NCBI GenBank assembly: GCA_004556155.1
Contig: SFIM01000017.1
Span: 1-48,976 of the forward strand
Source of the DNA: Clostridiales bacterium
Lineage (GTDB): Bacteria > Bacillota > Clostridia > Christensenellales > Aristaeellaceae
Direction: 5' to 3'
DNA: 48,976 nt
Shown: piece after piece, positions 42,194 through 48,976 of the stretch
How the letters are laid out: every line of letters starts with the position of its first letter
Numbering within the stretch: position 1 is the first letter of the stretch
The notes under the pieces: model-generated
What the model was told of the DNA's origin: nothing
Seen by the model: only the letters and a program-made list of their open reading frames with translations
The model's database searches: none
Translations under genes and position numbers: made by a program

Positions 42194-43369
42194 ATGACAA
42201 TGCTGCTTAGTCTGGCTTTGGCCATGCTGGTGGGTCTGCTCTTTACCCGCCTTGCCAAGCTGGTGCATCTGCCCAATGTAACCGCCTACCTGGTGGCGGG
42301 TCTGCTGATCGGCCCCAGTTGCCTGGGGCTGGTGCCCTCGGGTGTGCTCAAATCCATGGATATCATTTCCACCGTGGCACTGGGCTTCATCGCCTTCTCC
42401 ATCGGCGGCGAGTTTAAGCTTTCCAGCATGAAAATGCTGGGCAGCCGGGTGATTACCATCACCTTCTTCCAGGCCATGACGGCCGTGCTGATGGTGGATG
42501 CGGTGCTGCTGATCTGCGGCTTCCCTGCCGCCGAAGCGCTGACGCTGGGCGCGATTGCCGCGGCCACGGCTCCCGCCGCTACGCTGATGGTGGTGCGTCA
42601 ATACCGCGCCAAGGGCCCGCTGACCTCCACACTTCTGCCTGTGGTGGCCATGGATGATGCGGTGGGACTGATCGTTTTCGCCATCTCGCTGGCGCTGGCA
42701 CGCACCTTTGCCAATGGCAGCGCGCTGACGGTGAAGAATATGCTGATCGACCCGGTGGTGGAAATCGTGCTTTCCCTGACCATTGGCGGCGTGATAGGGC
42801 TGCTGCTGGCCGTGGGCATTCGCTTCTTCCATTCCCGCGCCAACCGGCTGATGCTGTGCCTGACGGCCGTGCTGCTGGGCATTGCGCTGGCCGAGCTGAT
42901 GAGCCTTAGCTCCCTGCTGCTGTGCATGATGATCGGCGCAGTCTACTGCAACCTGGGCGCGGATACCGCCGTGGTGATGGATCTGTGCGATCGCTGGACG
43001 CCGCCGGTGCTGCTGCTGTTCTTCGTCGTTTCGGGCGCGGAGCTGGAGCTGTCGGTCATTCCCACGGTGGGTCTGCTGGGCATTATCTATATGCTCACGC
43101 GTTCGCTGGGCAAGTATTTTGGCGCGTATATCGGCTCGCTCATTACGCATGCGGATGCGAGCATCCGCAAGTATCTGGGCATTACGCTGCTGCCACAGGC
43201 TGGCGTAGCCATCGGTATGGCGCAGCTGGTCATTGCGCAGCTGCCGCAGTACGGCGCGCAGATTCGCGCGGTGGTGCTGTGCGCCACGCTGATTTACGAG
43301 CTGGTCGGCCCCTTCCTGACCAAGAAGGCGCTGCAGGCGGCAGGGGAAATCGATCCCAAGAACGCCTGA
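42194..43369 (+). CDS. Cation:proton antiporter, CPA2 (KefB/NapA-like) family
   Basis: A 391-residue membrane protein with about 12-13 hydrophobic spans. The opening LVGLLFTRLAKLVHLPNVTAYLVAGLLIGPSCLG and the TAPAATLMVVRQYRAKGPLT...VVAMDDAVGLIVFAI segments match the core of Na+(K+)/H+ exchangers of the CPA2 family. The Asp-Asp pair in MDDAVG is the usual ion-binding site. No cytoplasmic TrkA-N domain follows, so nucleotide control might come from the PII-like partner encoded 2 bases upstream. Translation is probably coupled, as its own ribosome site is weak. Likely role: pH or K+/Na+ homeostasis. Confidence 0.9.
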   Translation: MTMLLSLALAMLVGLLFTRLAKLVHLPNVTAYLVAGLLIGPSCLGLVPSGVLKSMDIISTVALGFIAFSIGGEFKLSSMKMLGSRVITITFFQAMTAVLMVDAVLLICGFPAAEALTLGAIAAATAPAATLMVVRQYRAKGPLTSTLLPVVAMDDAVGLIVFAISLALARTFANGSALTVKNMLIDPVVEIVLSLTIGGVIGLLLAVGIRFFHSRANRLMLCLTAVLLGIALAELMSLSSLLLCMMIGAVYCNLGADTAVVMDLCDRWTPPVLLLFFVVSGAELELSVIPTVGLLGIIYMLTRSLGKYFGAYIGSLITHADASIRKYLGITLLPQAGVAIGMAQLVIAQLPQYGAQIRAVVLCATLIYELVGPFLTKKALQAAGEIDPKNA

Positions 43370-43383
43370 AAAGATCATAGACA

Positions 43384-43415
43384 AAAGCCGTCGGAGCGGA
43401 TGCTTCGGCGGCTTT
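43384..43415. terminator. Bidirectional terminator between antiporter gene and small ORF
   Basis: AAAGCCGTCGGAGC (43384-43397) pairs along its full length, with G-T wobbles, with 43402-43415 around GGAT. It follows the antiporter stop by 14 bases and, on the other strand, the small ORF stop by 4 bases, where TTTTGT follows. Confidence 0.7.
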
Positions 43416-43419
43416 GCTG

Positions 43420-43512
43420 CTAATTTTCGGTGCCTTGTCTGCGGCGCATGCGGTGCAGCGCGCGGCGATAGCGAAAAAGCGGCGCGGCGGATTTGAAAAT
43501 TTCCCGCTTCAT
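43420..43512 (-). CDS. Candidate 30-residue highly basic small protein
   Basis: A 30-codon frame on the minus strand encoding a peptide that starts MKREIFKSAAPLFRYRRAL and ends RMRRRQGTEN, with about ten Arg/Lys. I include it for its excellent ribosome site, AACAGGAGGTGACGGG then ATG, and because a hairpin terminator follows immediately. Those two signals together are unlikely by chance in non-coding DNA. I see no clear promoter upstream, and no family is recognisable. It diverges from aroK. It could be a small membrane- or nucleic-acid-interacting peptide, or a leader peptide, but nothing further can be said. Confidence 0.45.
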   Translation of the reverse strand: MKREIFKSAAPLFRYRRALHRMRRRQGTEN

Positions 43513-43588
43513 CCCGTCACCTCCTGTTAAAAGTGTGGCAGGTTTCTGCGCAAAAATGCATAATTCAAGACGAAAATTGCACGCTTTC

Positions 43589-43617
43589 TTGCATTCCAAA
43601 CGCAAATGTGATATGAT
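43589..43617 (+). promoter_or_regulatory. Promoter of aroK
   Basis: TTGCAT (43589-43594), 17 bases, TATGAT (43612-43617), 30 bases before the ATG. Confidence 0.75.
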
Positions 43618-43647
43618 CTGATCACGAGATACAAAGGAGATGGCAGC

Positions 43648-44157
43648 ATGCTTAAGATGCACATTTTTCTGGTAGGCATGGCCGGCGCGGGCAAAACCAG
43701 CCTGGGCAGGCGTTTGGCTACCAACCTGAATATCCCCTTTGTGGATACCGATCAGCGCATTAGCGAAATCATGGGTATGTCCGTGATTGAGATTTTTCAA
43801 ACGTTGGGCGAGCAGTTTTTTCGCAATGCGGAGGCCGGCGTGCTGATGGAGCTGATTGGCAAGCCCCCGTGCGTGGTGTCTACCGGCGGTGGCCTGCCCA
43901 CCGTGCGCGAAAACGTGCTGCTGATGCAGAACCACGGCGTGATCATCCATGTGGATCGTCCGCTGGATCAGATTCTGTCCGATATCAAGATGGATCGCCG
44001 CCCTACCCTGGCCGGCGGCTCGCACGAAAATGTGATCGACCAGTACAACGAGCGCATCGGCCATTACCGTGCCTGCGCTGATTACCGGCTGGACAACTCC
44101 CACGGCTTCGCCATCGGATTGCAGACGCTGACCCAGATGGTGGAGAATATGCGATAA
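43648..44157 (+). CDS. aroK: Shikimate kinase
   Basis: Shikimate kinase phosphorylates shikimate with ATP in the chorismate pathway. The 169-residue product has Walker A GMAGAGKTS, the shikimate-binding Asp in FVDTDQRI, Arg in FFRNAEA, and STGGGLP, then the lid with DRRPTLAGG. Length and order are those of the family. The related gluconate kinases lack the STGGG box. The ATG is preceded by AAAGGAG at 8 bases. No other aromatic-pathway gene is adjacent; it has its own promoter and terminator. Confidence 0.93.
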   Translation: MLKMHIFLVGMAGAGKTSLGRRLATNLNIPFVDTDQRISEIMGMSVIEIFQTLGEQFFRNAEAGVLMELIGKPPCVVSTGGGLPTVRENVLLMQNHGVIIHVDRPLDQILSDIKMDRRPTLAGGSHENVIDQYNERIGHYRACADYRLDNSHGFAIGLQTLTQMVENMR

Positions 44158-44160
44158 ATC

Positions 44161-44200
44161 AAAACCGGGAAGGCTGAAATGGGCCGTTCCCGGTTTTTTA
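44161..44200 (+). terminator. Intrinsic terminator after aroK
   Basis: AAAACCGGGAA pairs with TTCCCGGTTTT around an AT/GC-mixed loop, followed by a T-run; 3 bases after the stop codon. Confidence 0.88.
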
Positions 44201-44222
44201 TGCTTATATTTATGATAATCAA

Positions 44223-45017
44223 TCAGTGCTTTTTTCTGCTTCCCGCCGCAGCAGCGGCAATCAGATAAAACGCCAGCACAGGCAGGGCGTACAGCAGCGC
44301 ACCCGCGAAGGCGTAGTCCGTGCTGCTTTTGATGATATCGTTAAACGCAGTAGAGAGCGGGCGCAGGCGTGCATCTGGCAACAGGATCAGCGGCTGCTCA
44401 ACCATGTTCCACACCTGGGCAAAATACACCAGACCCAGCGCCGCTAACCCCGGCGTAATCTGCGGCAGCAGCACATAGCGCAGAATCTTGAGCGCGGAGT
44501 CCGTCTCCAGCGAGGCGGCCTCCCACTGGCTGTCGTCCACTGTGCGCAGCAGCATGCACACCGCCACCGGCCCGATGGGCGCAAAAACGTTCAGCAGTAT
44601 GACGCTCCATGGGCTGTCGTACAGGCCGGTGAGCAGGCTCAGCTTGTATACCGGCAGCATAATGATCTGAAACGGCGACAGGAGCGACAGCACGTACAGC
44701 GCCAGCAGCGCGCGCTGCCAGCGGCGCGGCAGGCGCGACAAAAACAGCCCCGCCCCCAGCGCGACAGGCATTGCCAGAGCCAGCGATACGCCCGTCAGCA
44801 TGGCCGAATTGTAAAACTGGCGGCCGTATTCGCGGTCGCTTAGCGCGCGGACAAACTGCTCCGTGCTCAGGCGCAGCCCGCTCAAGGCGGCGGGTTCCTG
44901 CTGGAAGATTGCCTGCGCCGTTTGCGATGGCAGAAAGGAGAGCAGCGTCAGCACGACTGCCGGCAGCAGAAACAGCGCCAGCAGCAGGGTCAGCAGCGCG
45001 CCGGAAAGCCTTTTCAT
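44223..45017 (-). CDS. Carbohydrate ABC transporter permease (MalG type)
   Basis: A 264-residue permease with about six spans. The EAA loop DSQWEAASLETDSALKILRY and LLPQITPGLAAL are present, although the loop lacks the usual Ala-Ala-x-x-Asp-Gly-Ala wording (EAASLETDSA), so it is somewhat divergent. Its C terminus is short and ends in SRKKH. Start ATG at 45017, after AGGGGGCG, overlaps the stop of the upstream permease as ATGA. A longer open frame to 45794 is a chance extension. Third gene of a binding protein-permease-permease operon; no ATPase present. Confidence 0.88.
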   Translation of the reverse strand: MKRLSGALLTLLLALFLLPAVVLTLLSFLPSQTAQAIFQQEPAALSGLRLSTEQFVRALSDREYGRQFYNSAMLTGVSLALAMPVALGAGLFLSRLPRRWQRALLALYVLSLLSPFQIIMLPVYKLSLLTGLYDSPWSVILLNVFAPIGPVAVCMLLRTVDDSQWEAASLETDSALKILRYVLLPQITPGLAALGLVYFAQVWNMVEQPLILLPDARLRPLSTAFNDIIKSSTDYAFAGALLYALPVLAFYLIAAAAAGSRKKH

Positions 45018-45829
45018 GCGCGCCCCCTTTCCCGCCCCGCCAGCGGATAGGCCAGCATGTACAGCAGCAGGGACAACACCGTCAGGCTGACGGCGCTGGC
45101 CGCTACGTTCTGAAAGTTCAGCTTGTTGAAGTGATTGCTGATATAGTGCTGTATCATGTACATATTGCGGCACGGATACGCCCCAAACAGCAGATAGCTT
45201 TCCTTGTACAGCTGAAAGGCGTACATCAGCAGCACCAGCAGCATCAGCCCGATATTTGCCTGCACGCAGGGCAGGCTGATGCGCAGATAGGTGCGCACCT
45301 CGCCCGCGCCGTCCAGCGCCGCCGCGTCCAGGATATCCCGCTCCACCCCGCGCAGCCCGGCATACAGCAGCGCTGCTCCTGCGCCGCTGTATTTCCACAG
45401 GTATAGGCTGACCAGCGCGCAATAAGCGCTGCCCGTGCTGCTGAAGGCCGACGTGTGAAACGCCGCCTGCCACAGGGTTGTGATGGATACCGAGGGGATA
45501 AACAGCGGCAGCACCAGAATGGACAGCGCCAGGATTCTGCGCCGCGCGCGCAGCAGCAGATATGCCAGAAGGCCAGCCAGCAGCGATGCACCGCCCACCG
45601 TCATCAGCAGGATGATCAGCGTATTTTTTACCGCCAGCCTGAAGTTGGGGTTGTTCAGCACCCTGGTGTAGTTCTGCAGCCCGACAAACTGCCGCGAAAA
45701 GCTGTTGCTCAGCAGCGAATACCAGCCCGTTATGCCAAAGGGTACAATGTAGAGCGCAAAGAACGCCAGCGCGGCGGGCAGACCCATCAGGCACAGCTTC
45801 AGATCGATCAGCCGCTTACTGCTTTTCAT
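45014..45829 (-). CDS. Carbohydrate ABC transporter permease (MalF/UgpA type)
   Basis: A 271-residue permease beginning MKSSKRLIDLKLCLMGLPAALAFFALYIVPFG. The segment LSNSFSRQFVGLQNYTRVLNNPNF is typical for the first permease of sugar systems, and the EAA loop is ERDILDAAALDGAGEVRTYLRISLP. The ATG at 45829 overlaps the stop of the binding protein gene as ATGA, and the ribosome site is weak, so translation is coupled. It pairs with the permease encoded at 44223-45017. Confidence 0.92.
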   Translation of the reverse strand: MKSSKRLIDLKLCLMGLPAALAFFALYIVPFGITGWYSLLSNSFSRQFVGLQNYTRVLNNPNFRLAVKNTLIILLMTVGGASLLAGLLAYLLLRARRRILALSILVLPLFIPSVSITTLWQAAFHTSAFSSTGSAYCALVSLYLWKYSGAGAALLYAGLRGVERDILDAAALDGAGEVRTYLRISLPCVQANIGLMLLVLLMYAFQLYKESYLLFGAYPCRNMYMIQHYISNHFNKLNFQNVAASAVSLTVLSLLLYMLAYPLAGRERGRA

Positions 45830-47811
45830 TCGGACAGCACCATCTCGGCGCGCATCTGGCAGGTCTGCGCGTATTCCTGCGGCGACACCTTGCCCTCCAG
45901 CAGCTGCGGATACAGATGCTGCCACTGATCCTTGTACAGGTCGCCGATGTAGTAATCCTGCACGGCGTTCTGCAGCATGGCGTACCACACGCGCTTGTTG
46001 CCGCTGGGATCGTTTTTCAAGTCATTTTCCATATCCGTCTTCAGCAGATATCCGTTATTGGTGCGGAAGGCCGTGCTCCGCAGCGCATCCTCTGTAAACA
46101 GGCAGGCAAGCAGATACTCCGCCGCTTCCCTGTAGGGCGAATTGGCGTTGAGCACCGTGCGCACAACGTCCGCCGGATAGCGCGTTTGCCTGTCAGACAC
46201 CGGCGGCAGCAGCAGCGGGCCATATTCGCCTTCGACCGCTGAGGAATAGCCTGCGCCGCCCGCATACAGCAGCGCGCGGCTGTTCATTGTCTCCTGCTCG
46301 CGGAACAGCACCAGCCCATCCCGGCACAGCTGCGTCCAGCGCGTCAGATCGTCTATAAAGCCCGCATCGTTATAGCTTGCCGTGCCGCGGAGCGCATCCA
46401 CCGTGTTGGCATTATACTGCACCAGAAAATAGGGCAGCGTGCCCACCTGGTCCTGCAGCAGATAAAGCTGCGTGCCATGGCTGGCGTTATATTGGCGCAC
46501 CGTTTCGCCCAGGGCAAAGAAATCTGCCCAGGTCCAGCCGTCGCGCGGAATTTCAACGCCCAGCTCGGCCGCCAGCGTCTCGTTCAGGCTCCAGATGTAG
46601 GGCTGATAGAAGTTCGGAATGCCAATCAGATGCCCCTCCGCCGACATGGGCGCAAAGACGTCCGCGCACCGGGCCAGCGTATCGGCAATTTCAGGAATCT
46701 CCTCCAGATTGACCGCCGCGCCCGCGCGGTACATATCGATGCTGGAAATAAAGGTCGAGTTTTCCTGAATGGTGGTGATATCGCAGCCCTCCGCCCCGGC
46801 CATAATGTCCGTGGCGATAACGCGCACATCGTTTTCCAAGCGTTCAGCCAGCTGTACATCGGGATAGCGCTCGTAAAAGCGCGCAAACGCCGCCGCTTCA
46901 TAGCCGGAGGGCTGCTTCAGATTGATAAACGTGTTCAGCAGCGTCAGTTTGTCGGCCTTTTTGCCCGCCTGCACGGACAGCTTCACGGCGTACAGCGCCG
47001 TGCCGTCGGCCGACAGGGTGTACAGCGTATCGGCGCTGCGCCGCAGGCCCATGCTGCCCTCGGGCACGCTGATTTCCGCCTGCTGCACCTGCCCCGTGCG
47101 GGCGTTGATATCCAGCAGGCCGGCCGTCTGCCTGGGATCGCGCAGGGCGTACAGGTGCACCTCGCCCTCCGTCATCTGCCCCACCTGAATATATGTAAGC
47201 CCCTCCACCGTGACGCTGGGATACGTCAGGGTGCTTACGCCCTCCGCGCTGCGCTGCATCACCGACAGCCTGCCGGTCTGCCCGCTGTAGGCACAGAAGT
47301 ATTGTCCGTAGGCGGCAATGGCGGTGATTTTTTCATTTTCCCAGCCCTGTGCCGTCAGCTTTTCCGCATAATAGGGGCCGCGGATGCCCCTGCCCATCGC
47401 CGTATACACACAGCCATCGTCGCCCAGCAGATACAGGGAACCGGCGGCTTCCAGCTGGCGCACGGTAAAACCTGCCTCCAGCACGCGGCCGTAAGGGCTT
47501 GCTTCGGAGGGCGTGCAGGCATATATCAGCTGCTGTCCGCCGTCGTTTGCCAGGCAGTACAGCGTTTGATTGTCCGCCGCCAGACGCGCCGCGCCCTGGA
47601 TGACGGCCACATCGGTTCTAATCATTTTGCTGTCATAATAGCTGACCTGTCCCGCCTCCGTTACCGTCCAGAGCAGCTGATCGCCGACTGCATAGCGCAG
47701 CCGCTCGGCCCCGCTGACAATGGGCTTTGCAGCTGCCTGCGCCGTGCCCCAGGCCAGAGCAAGGCAAAGCAGCAGGATGAACGCGCAGACGCTTTTCTTT
47801 CTCATACGCAT
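45826..47811 (-). CDS. Extracellular solute-binding protein with an extra N-terminal beta-propeller-like domain
   Basis: A 661-residue exported protein. After the signal peptide (FILLLCLALAWGTAQA) comes a beta-rich region of about 260 residues. It has repeated short blade-like units (LLWTVTEAGQVSYYD, LYCLANDGGQQLIYA, LYLLGDDGCVYTA, YTLSADGTALYAVKL). From about residue 290 a family 1 sugar-binding protein follows (LLNTFINLKQPSGYEAAAFARFYERYPDVQL start; WSLNETLAAELGVEIPRDGWTWADFF later). Ordinary members are 420-500 residues, so the N-terminal domain is an addition. It leads an operon with two permeases, with ATGA overlap. The ATG at 47811 follows GGAGG by 11 bases. Ligand unknown. Confidence 0.85.
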   Translation of the reverse strand: MRMRKKSVCAFILLLCLALAWGTAQAAAKPIVSGAERLRYAVGDQLLWTVTEAGQVSYYDSKMIRTDVAVIQGAARLAADNQTLYCLANDGGQQLIYACTPSEASPYGRVLEAGFTVRQLEAAGSLYLLGDDGCVYTAMGRGIRGPYYAEKLTAQGWENEKITAIAAYGQYFCAYSGQTGRLSVMQRSAEGVSTLTYPSVTVEGLTYIQVGQMTEGEVHLYALRDPRQTAGLLDINARTGQVQQAEISVPEGSMGLRRSADTLYTLSADGTALYAVKLSVQAGKKADKLTLLNTFINLKQPSGYEAAAFARFYERYPDVQLAERLENDVRVIATDIMAGAEGCDITTIQENSTFISSIDMYRAGAAVNLEEIPEIADTLARCADVFAPMSAEGHLIGIPNFYQPYIWSLNETLAAELGVEIPRDGWTWADFFALGETVRQYNASHGTQLYLLQDQVGTLPYFLVQYNANTVDALRGTASYNDAGFIDDLTRWTQLCRDGLVLFREQETMNSRALLYAGGAGYSSAVEGEYGPLLLPPVSDRQTRYPADVVRTVLNANSPYREAAEYLLACLFTEDALRSTAFRTNNGYLLKTDMENDLKNDPSGNKRVWYAMLQNAVQDYYIGDLYKDQWQHLYPQLLEGKVSPQEYAQTCQMRAEMVLSE

Positions 47812-47954
47812 AGGTCGCAGGGCCTCCTTTGTTTCAGCCGGCTGAACAGCTATGTGTTTTTCATTACTTCGTGCTTTTCTGAATCAGCGGGGCTGCGCGG
47901 TGCGGTCGGTCGGGTTTCCATTGTCGTTCGAGAGGATTTCTCTCATCTGGCTAC

Positions 47955-47983
47955 AGGATATCACAGATTTATCCATATTGCAA
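47955..47983 (-). promoter_or_regulatory. Promoter of the second sugar ABC operon
   Basis: On the minus strand TTGCAA (47978-47983), 17 bases, TATCCT (47955-47960). It leaves a leader of roughly 135 bases before the binding protein gene. Confidence 0.6.
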
Positions 47984-47990
47984 CATGCGT

Positions 47991-48000
47991 TTGCATGCAA
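47991..48000. promoter_or_regulatory. TTGCATGCAA palindrome upstream of the -35 box
   Basis: A perfect 10-bp palindrome 7 bases upstream of the -35 box of the operon promoter, within a longer TTGCAACATGCGTTTGCATG arrangement containing two related half-sites. Candidate operator or activator site; the binding protein is unknown. Confidence 0.35.
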
Positions 48001-48031
48001 AAAATGAGGATGTCACAGACACCCTCGTCTC

Positions 48032-48181
48032 AGGCTGTCAAAAAGTTTTTGACAGCCTGCCGCTGAAAGTCAGCTAAAGCAGTCTTTCAGCGGGAAACGT
48101 CATTTTCTTGTGAGCCAAAGGCTCACGGCCAGAAAATGACATAGGAAGCAGCCTAACGGCTGCTCCTCGCGCCGTACACGC
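48032..48181. repeat. Dispersed hairpin-rich repeat, long copy
   Basis: Four consecutive stem-loops: AGGCTGTCAAAAA/TTTTTGACAGCCT (48032-48058); CCGCTGAAAG/CTTTCAGCGG (48060-48093); GTCATTTTCT/AGAAAATGAC enclosing GTGAGCC/GGCTCAC (48099-48140); and AGCAGCC/GGCTGCT (48147-48164). It ends GCCGTACACGC. The ends match 28849-28930. The 458-base gap between the binding protein gene and the transposase holds the promoter, this repeat and a tandem duplication, with no gene seen. Confidence 0.7.
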
Positions 48182-48185
48182 CGCC

Positions 48186-48229
48186 GCTGCGGAATTAGAG
48201 CATGTTCGCTGCGGAATTAGAGCATGTTC
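48186..48229. repeat. Perfect tandem duplication of 22 bp at the IS left edge
   Basis: The 22-base unit GCTGCGGAATTAGAGCATGTTC occurs at 48186-48207 and again, without a gap, at 48208-48229. Each copy ends with TTA plus GAGCATGTTC, and the second copy runs into the insertion sequence. Confidence 0.75.
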
Positions 48230-48235
48230 ACACTA

Positions 48236-48263
48236 TTGACAATAAAGAAATATCTGATATAAT
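48236..48263 (+). promoter_or_regulatory. Promoter within the IS left end
   Basis: TTGACA (48236-48241), 16 bases, TATAAT (48258-48263), just before the transposase start. Confidence 0.75.
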
Positions 48264-48269
48264 GGAGCC

Positions 48270-48725
48270 ATGCAGATAACGCAGGAGCAGTATGAAAAGA
48301 TAGCGAAGTATCTCCCGAGACAGCGTGGAAACGTCAGCATGAGCAATCTTCAACTGATCAATGCGATCCTGTATGTCGCGGAAAACGGCTGCAAGTGGAG
48401 GGCGCTGCCGGAAGCCTATGGAAATTGGCATACGATCTATGTTCGCATGAACAGATGGAGCAAGAACGGAGTGCTCAGCCGAGTGTTTGCTGCGCTTCAA
48501 ACGGAGGGAATCATCCAGATCAATGTAGAGGTAGTATGTCTTGACAGCACGACTGTCAAGGTTCATCCGGATGGGACCGGAGCTTTAAAAAAAGAGGAAA
48601 ACAGGCGATCGGAAGATCACGCGGAGGACTCACCACGAAGATTCATATGGTTACCGCATCTGACCGATCGGCTGTCAGCTTTTCGCTCGCCGGAGGAGCA
48701 AAACACGACTCGCCGGAGGGAATGA
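48270..48725 (+). CDS. IS5-family transposase, orfA
   Basis: A 151-codon frame whose first 108 residues form the N-terminal half of an IS5-type DDE transposase. ITQEQYEKIAKYLPRQRG and a helix-rich DNA-binding part (AILYVAENGCKWRALPE, WHTIYVRMNRWSK) are followed by the first catalytic Asp in VVCLDSTTVKVHPDG. After the poly-A tract (48587-48593) the zero frame continues as unrelated sequence to a stop at 48725. The functional transposase is expected from a -1 shift into orfB. The ATG has a close GGAG, typical of weakly translated transposases. Confidence 0.88.
   Translation: MQITQEQYEKIAKYLPRQRGNVSMSNLQLINAILYVAENGCKWRALPEAYGNWHTIYVRMNRWSKNGVLSRVFAALQTEGIIQINVEVVCLDSTTVKVHPDGTGALKKEENRRSEDHAEDSPRRFIWLPHLTDRLSAFRSPEEQNTTRRRE
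48587..48593 (+). other. Candidate -1 programmed frameshift site (A AAA AAA G)
   Basis: Seven A residues at the point where homology passes from orfA to the -1 frame. Slipping back one base on A AAA AAA joins LKK of orfA to RGKQAIGRSRGG of orfB. IS5-family elements of this subgroup are known to use such poly-A sites. Confidence 0.75.
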
Positions 48726-48976
48726 AGCTGCTATTTTTTACCCCGGCCTGCCGTATTGGACAGTCGCTTCTCATGGATCGCGCGTATGAGGGAGATAAAA
48801 TGCGCGCTGTAGCCAAGAAGCTGGGGTACAATCCGGTCGTTCCGCCGAAGAAGAATCGCATCGATCCATGGGAGTATGACAGGATACTCTACAAACGCAG
48901 AAACGAGGTCGAGCGTTTCTTTCGAAGAATCAAACGCTTTCGGAGGGTCTTTACTCGCTATGACAAGCTCGATATT
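48593..48976 (+). CDS. IS5-family transposase, orfB (C-terminal half, incomplete at window end)
   Basis: The -1 frame reads without a stop to the end of the window (128 codons). It begins RGKQAIGRSRGGLTTKIH and contains the second catalytic Asp in LLMDRAYEGD and the Glu region NEVERFFRRIKRFRR. These complete the DDE triad with the Asp in orfA. NPVVPPKKNR and YDKLD are further IS5 landmarks. It has no start of its own and depends on the frameshift. The right end and terminal repeat are not in the window, so intactness cannot be judged. Confidence 0.85.

Larger units (their letters stand above)
48220..48976 (+). mobile_element. IS5-family insertion sequence, cut by the window end
   Basis: Two overlapping transposase frames with DDE residues and a poly-A shift site identify an IS5-family element of the frameshifting kind (IS427-like). 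The left end is placed at GAGCATGTTC (48220), preceded by TTA, which could be the target duplication. This is tentative, because the right end is beyond the window. The element is visibly richer in A and T than the host genes. Confidence 0.75.

Noticed and set aside
44223..45794. Reading the MalG-type permease as a 523-residue protein
   Set aside because: The first 259 codons overlap the MalF-type permease in another frame; the real start at 45017 has a ribosome site and ATGA overlap.

Overview
The window looks like a chromosomal segment of a GC-rich, Gram-positive-type anaerobe of class Clostridia, plausibly a gut Christensenellales/Oscillospirales-like lineage. This is an inference from gene content: a Firmicutes-style tuf-rpmG-secE-nusG-rplK-rplA block, rpsF-ssb-rpsR, an EcfA1-EcfA2-EcfT module, AzlCD, HtrA, a secreted SH3-repeat protein and several sugar ABC importers without their own ATPase. 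Promoters are mostly sigma-A type with 17-bp spacers, and leaders carry AGGAGG-like ribosome sites. No rRNA, tRNA or CRISPR array was seen.

Layout. 1-5.8 kb: translation and secretion genes, with an L1-binding-site mimic before rplK; a cytidylate-kinase-like gene interrupts where rplJ-rplL would be expected. 5.8-7.8 kb: a GNAT acetyltransferase and a membrane-anchored HtrA protease. 7.9-21.8 kb: a carbohydrate block with a giant cyclic beta-1,2-glucan synthase-like enzyme, a glycogen synthase with a lysine/alanine/proline-rich tail, a secreted repeat protein with FMN-attachment motifs, an anchored solute-binding-like protein and a phosphoglucomutase. 22-26.2 kb: an eight-repeat SH3 cell-wall protein and a YhiN-type flavoprotein. 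26.3-31.4 kb: ECF energising module, a GGDEF protein and AzlCD. 31.5-40.9 kb: a four-gene sugar operon (FAD enzyme, two permeases, binding protein) divergent from a GntR regulator, then an orphan radical SAM enzyme, a chimeric regulator-permease gene and a TIM-barrel isomerase. 40.9-44.2 kb: a YgjP metallopeptidase, a PII-like protein paired with a cation/proton antiporter, a candidate 30-residue peptide and shikimate kinase. 44.2-47.8 kb: a second sugar ABC operon whose binding protein carries an extra N-terminal beta-rich domain. 47.8-49 kb: a hairpin-rich dispersed repeat and an IS5-family element cut by the window end.

The most notable observation is the gene at 38989-40038. It reads as a GntR/LacI-type regulator fused in frame to the last helix of a sugar-transporter permease, as if a deletion removed the transporter between them. 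Others worth a second look are the secreted protein with three flavinylation-like motifs, the PII-like/antiporter pair, the histone-like tail on GlgA, the binding protein with an added N-terminal domain, and the dispersed hairpin repeat present at two sites.
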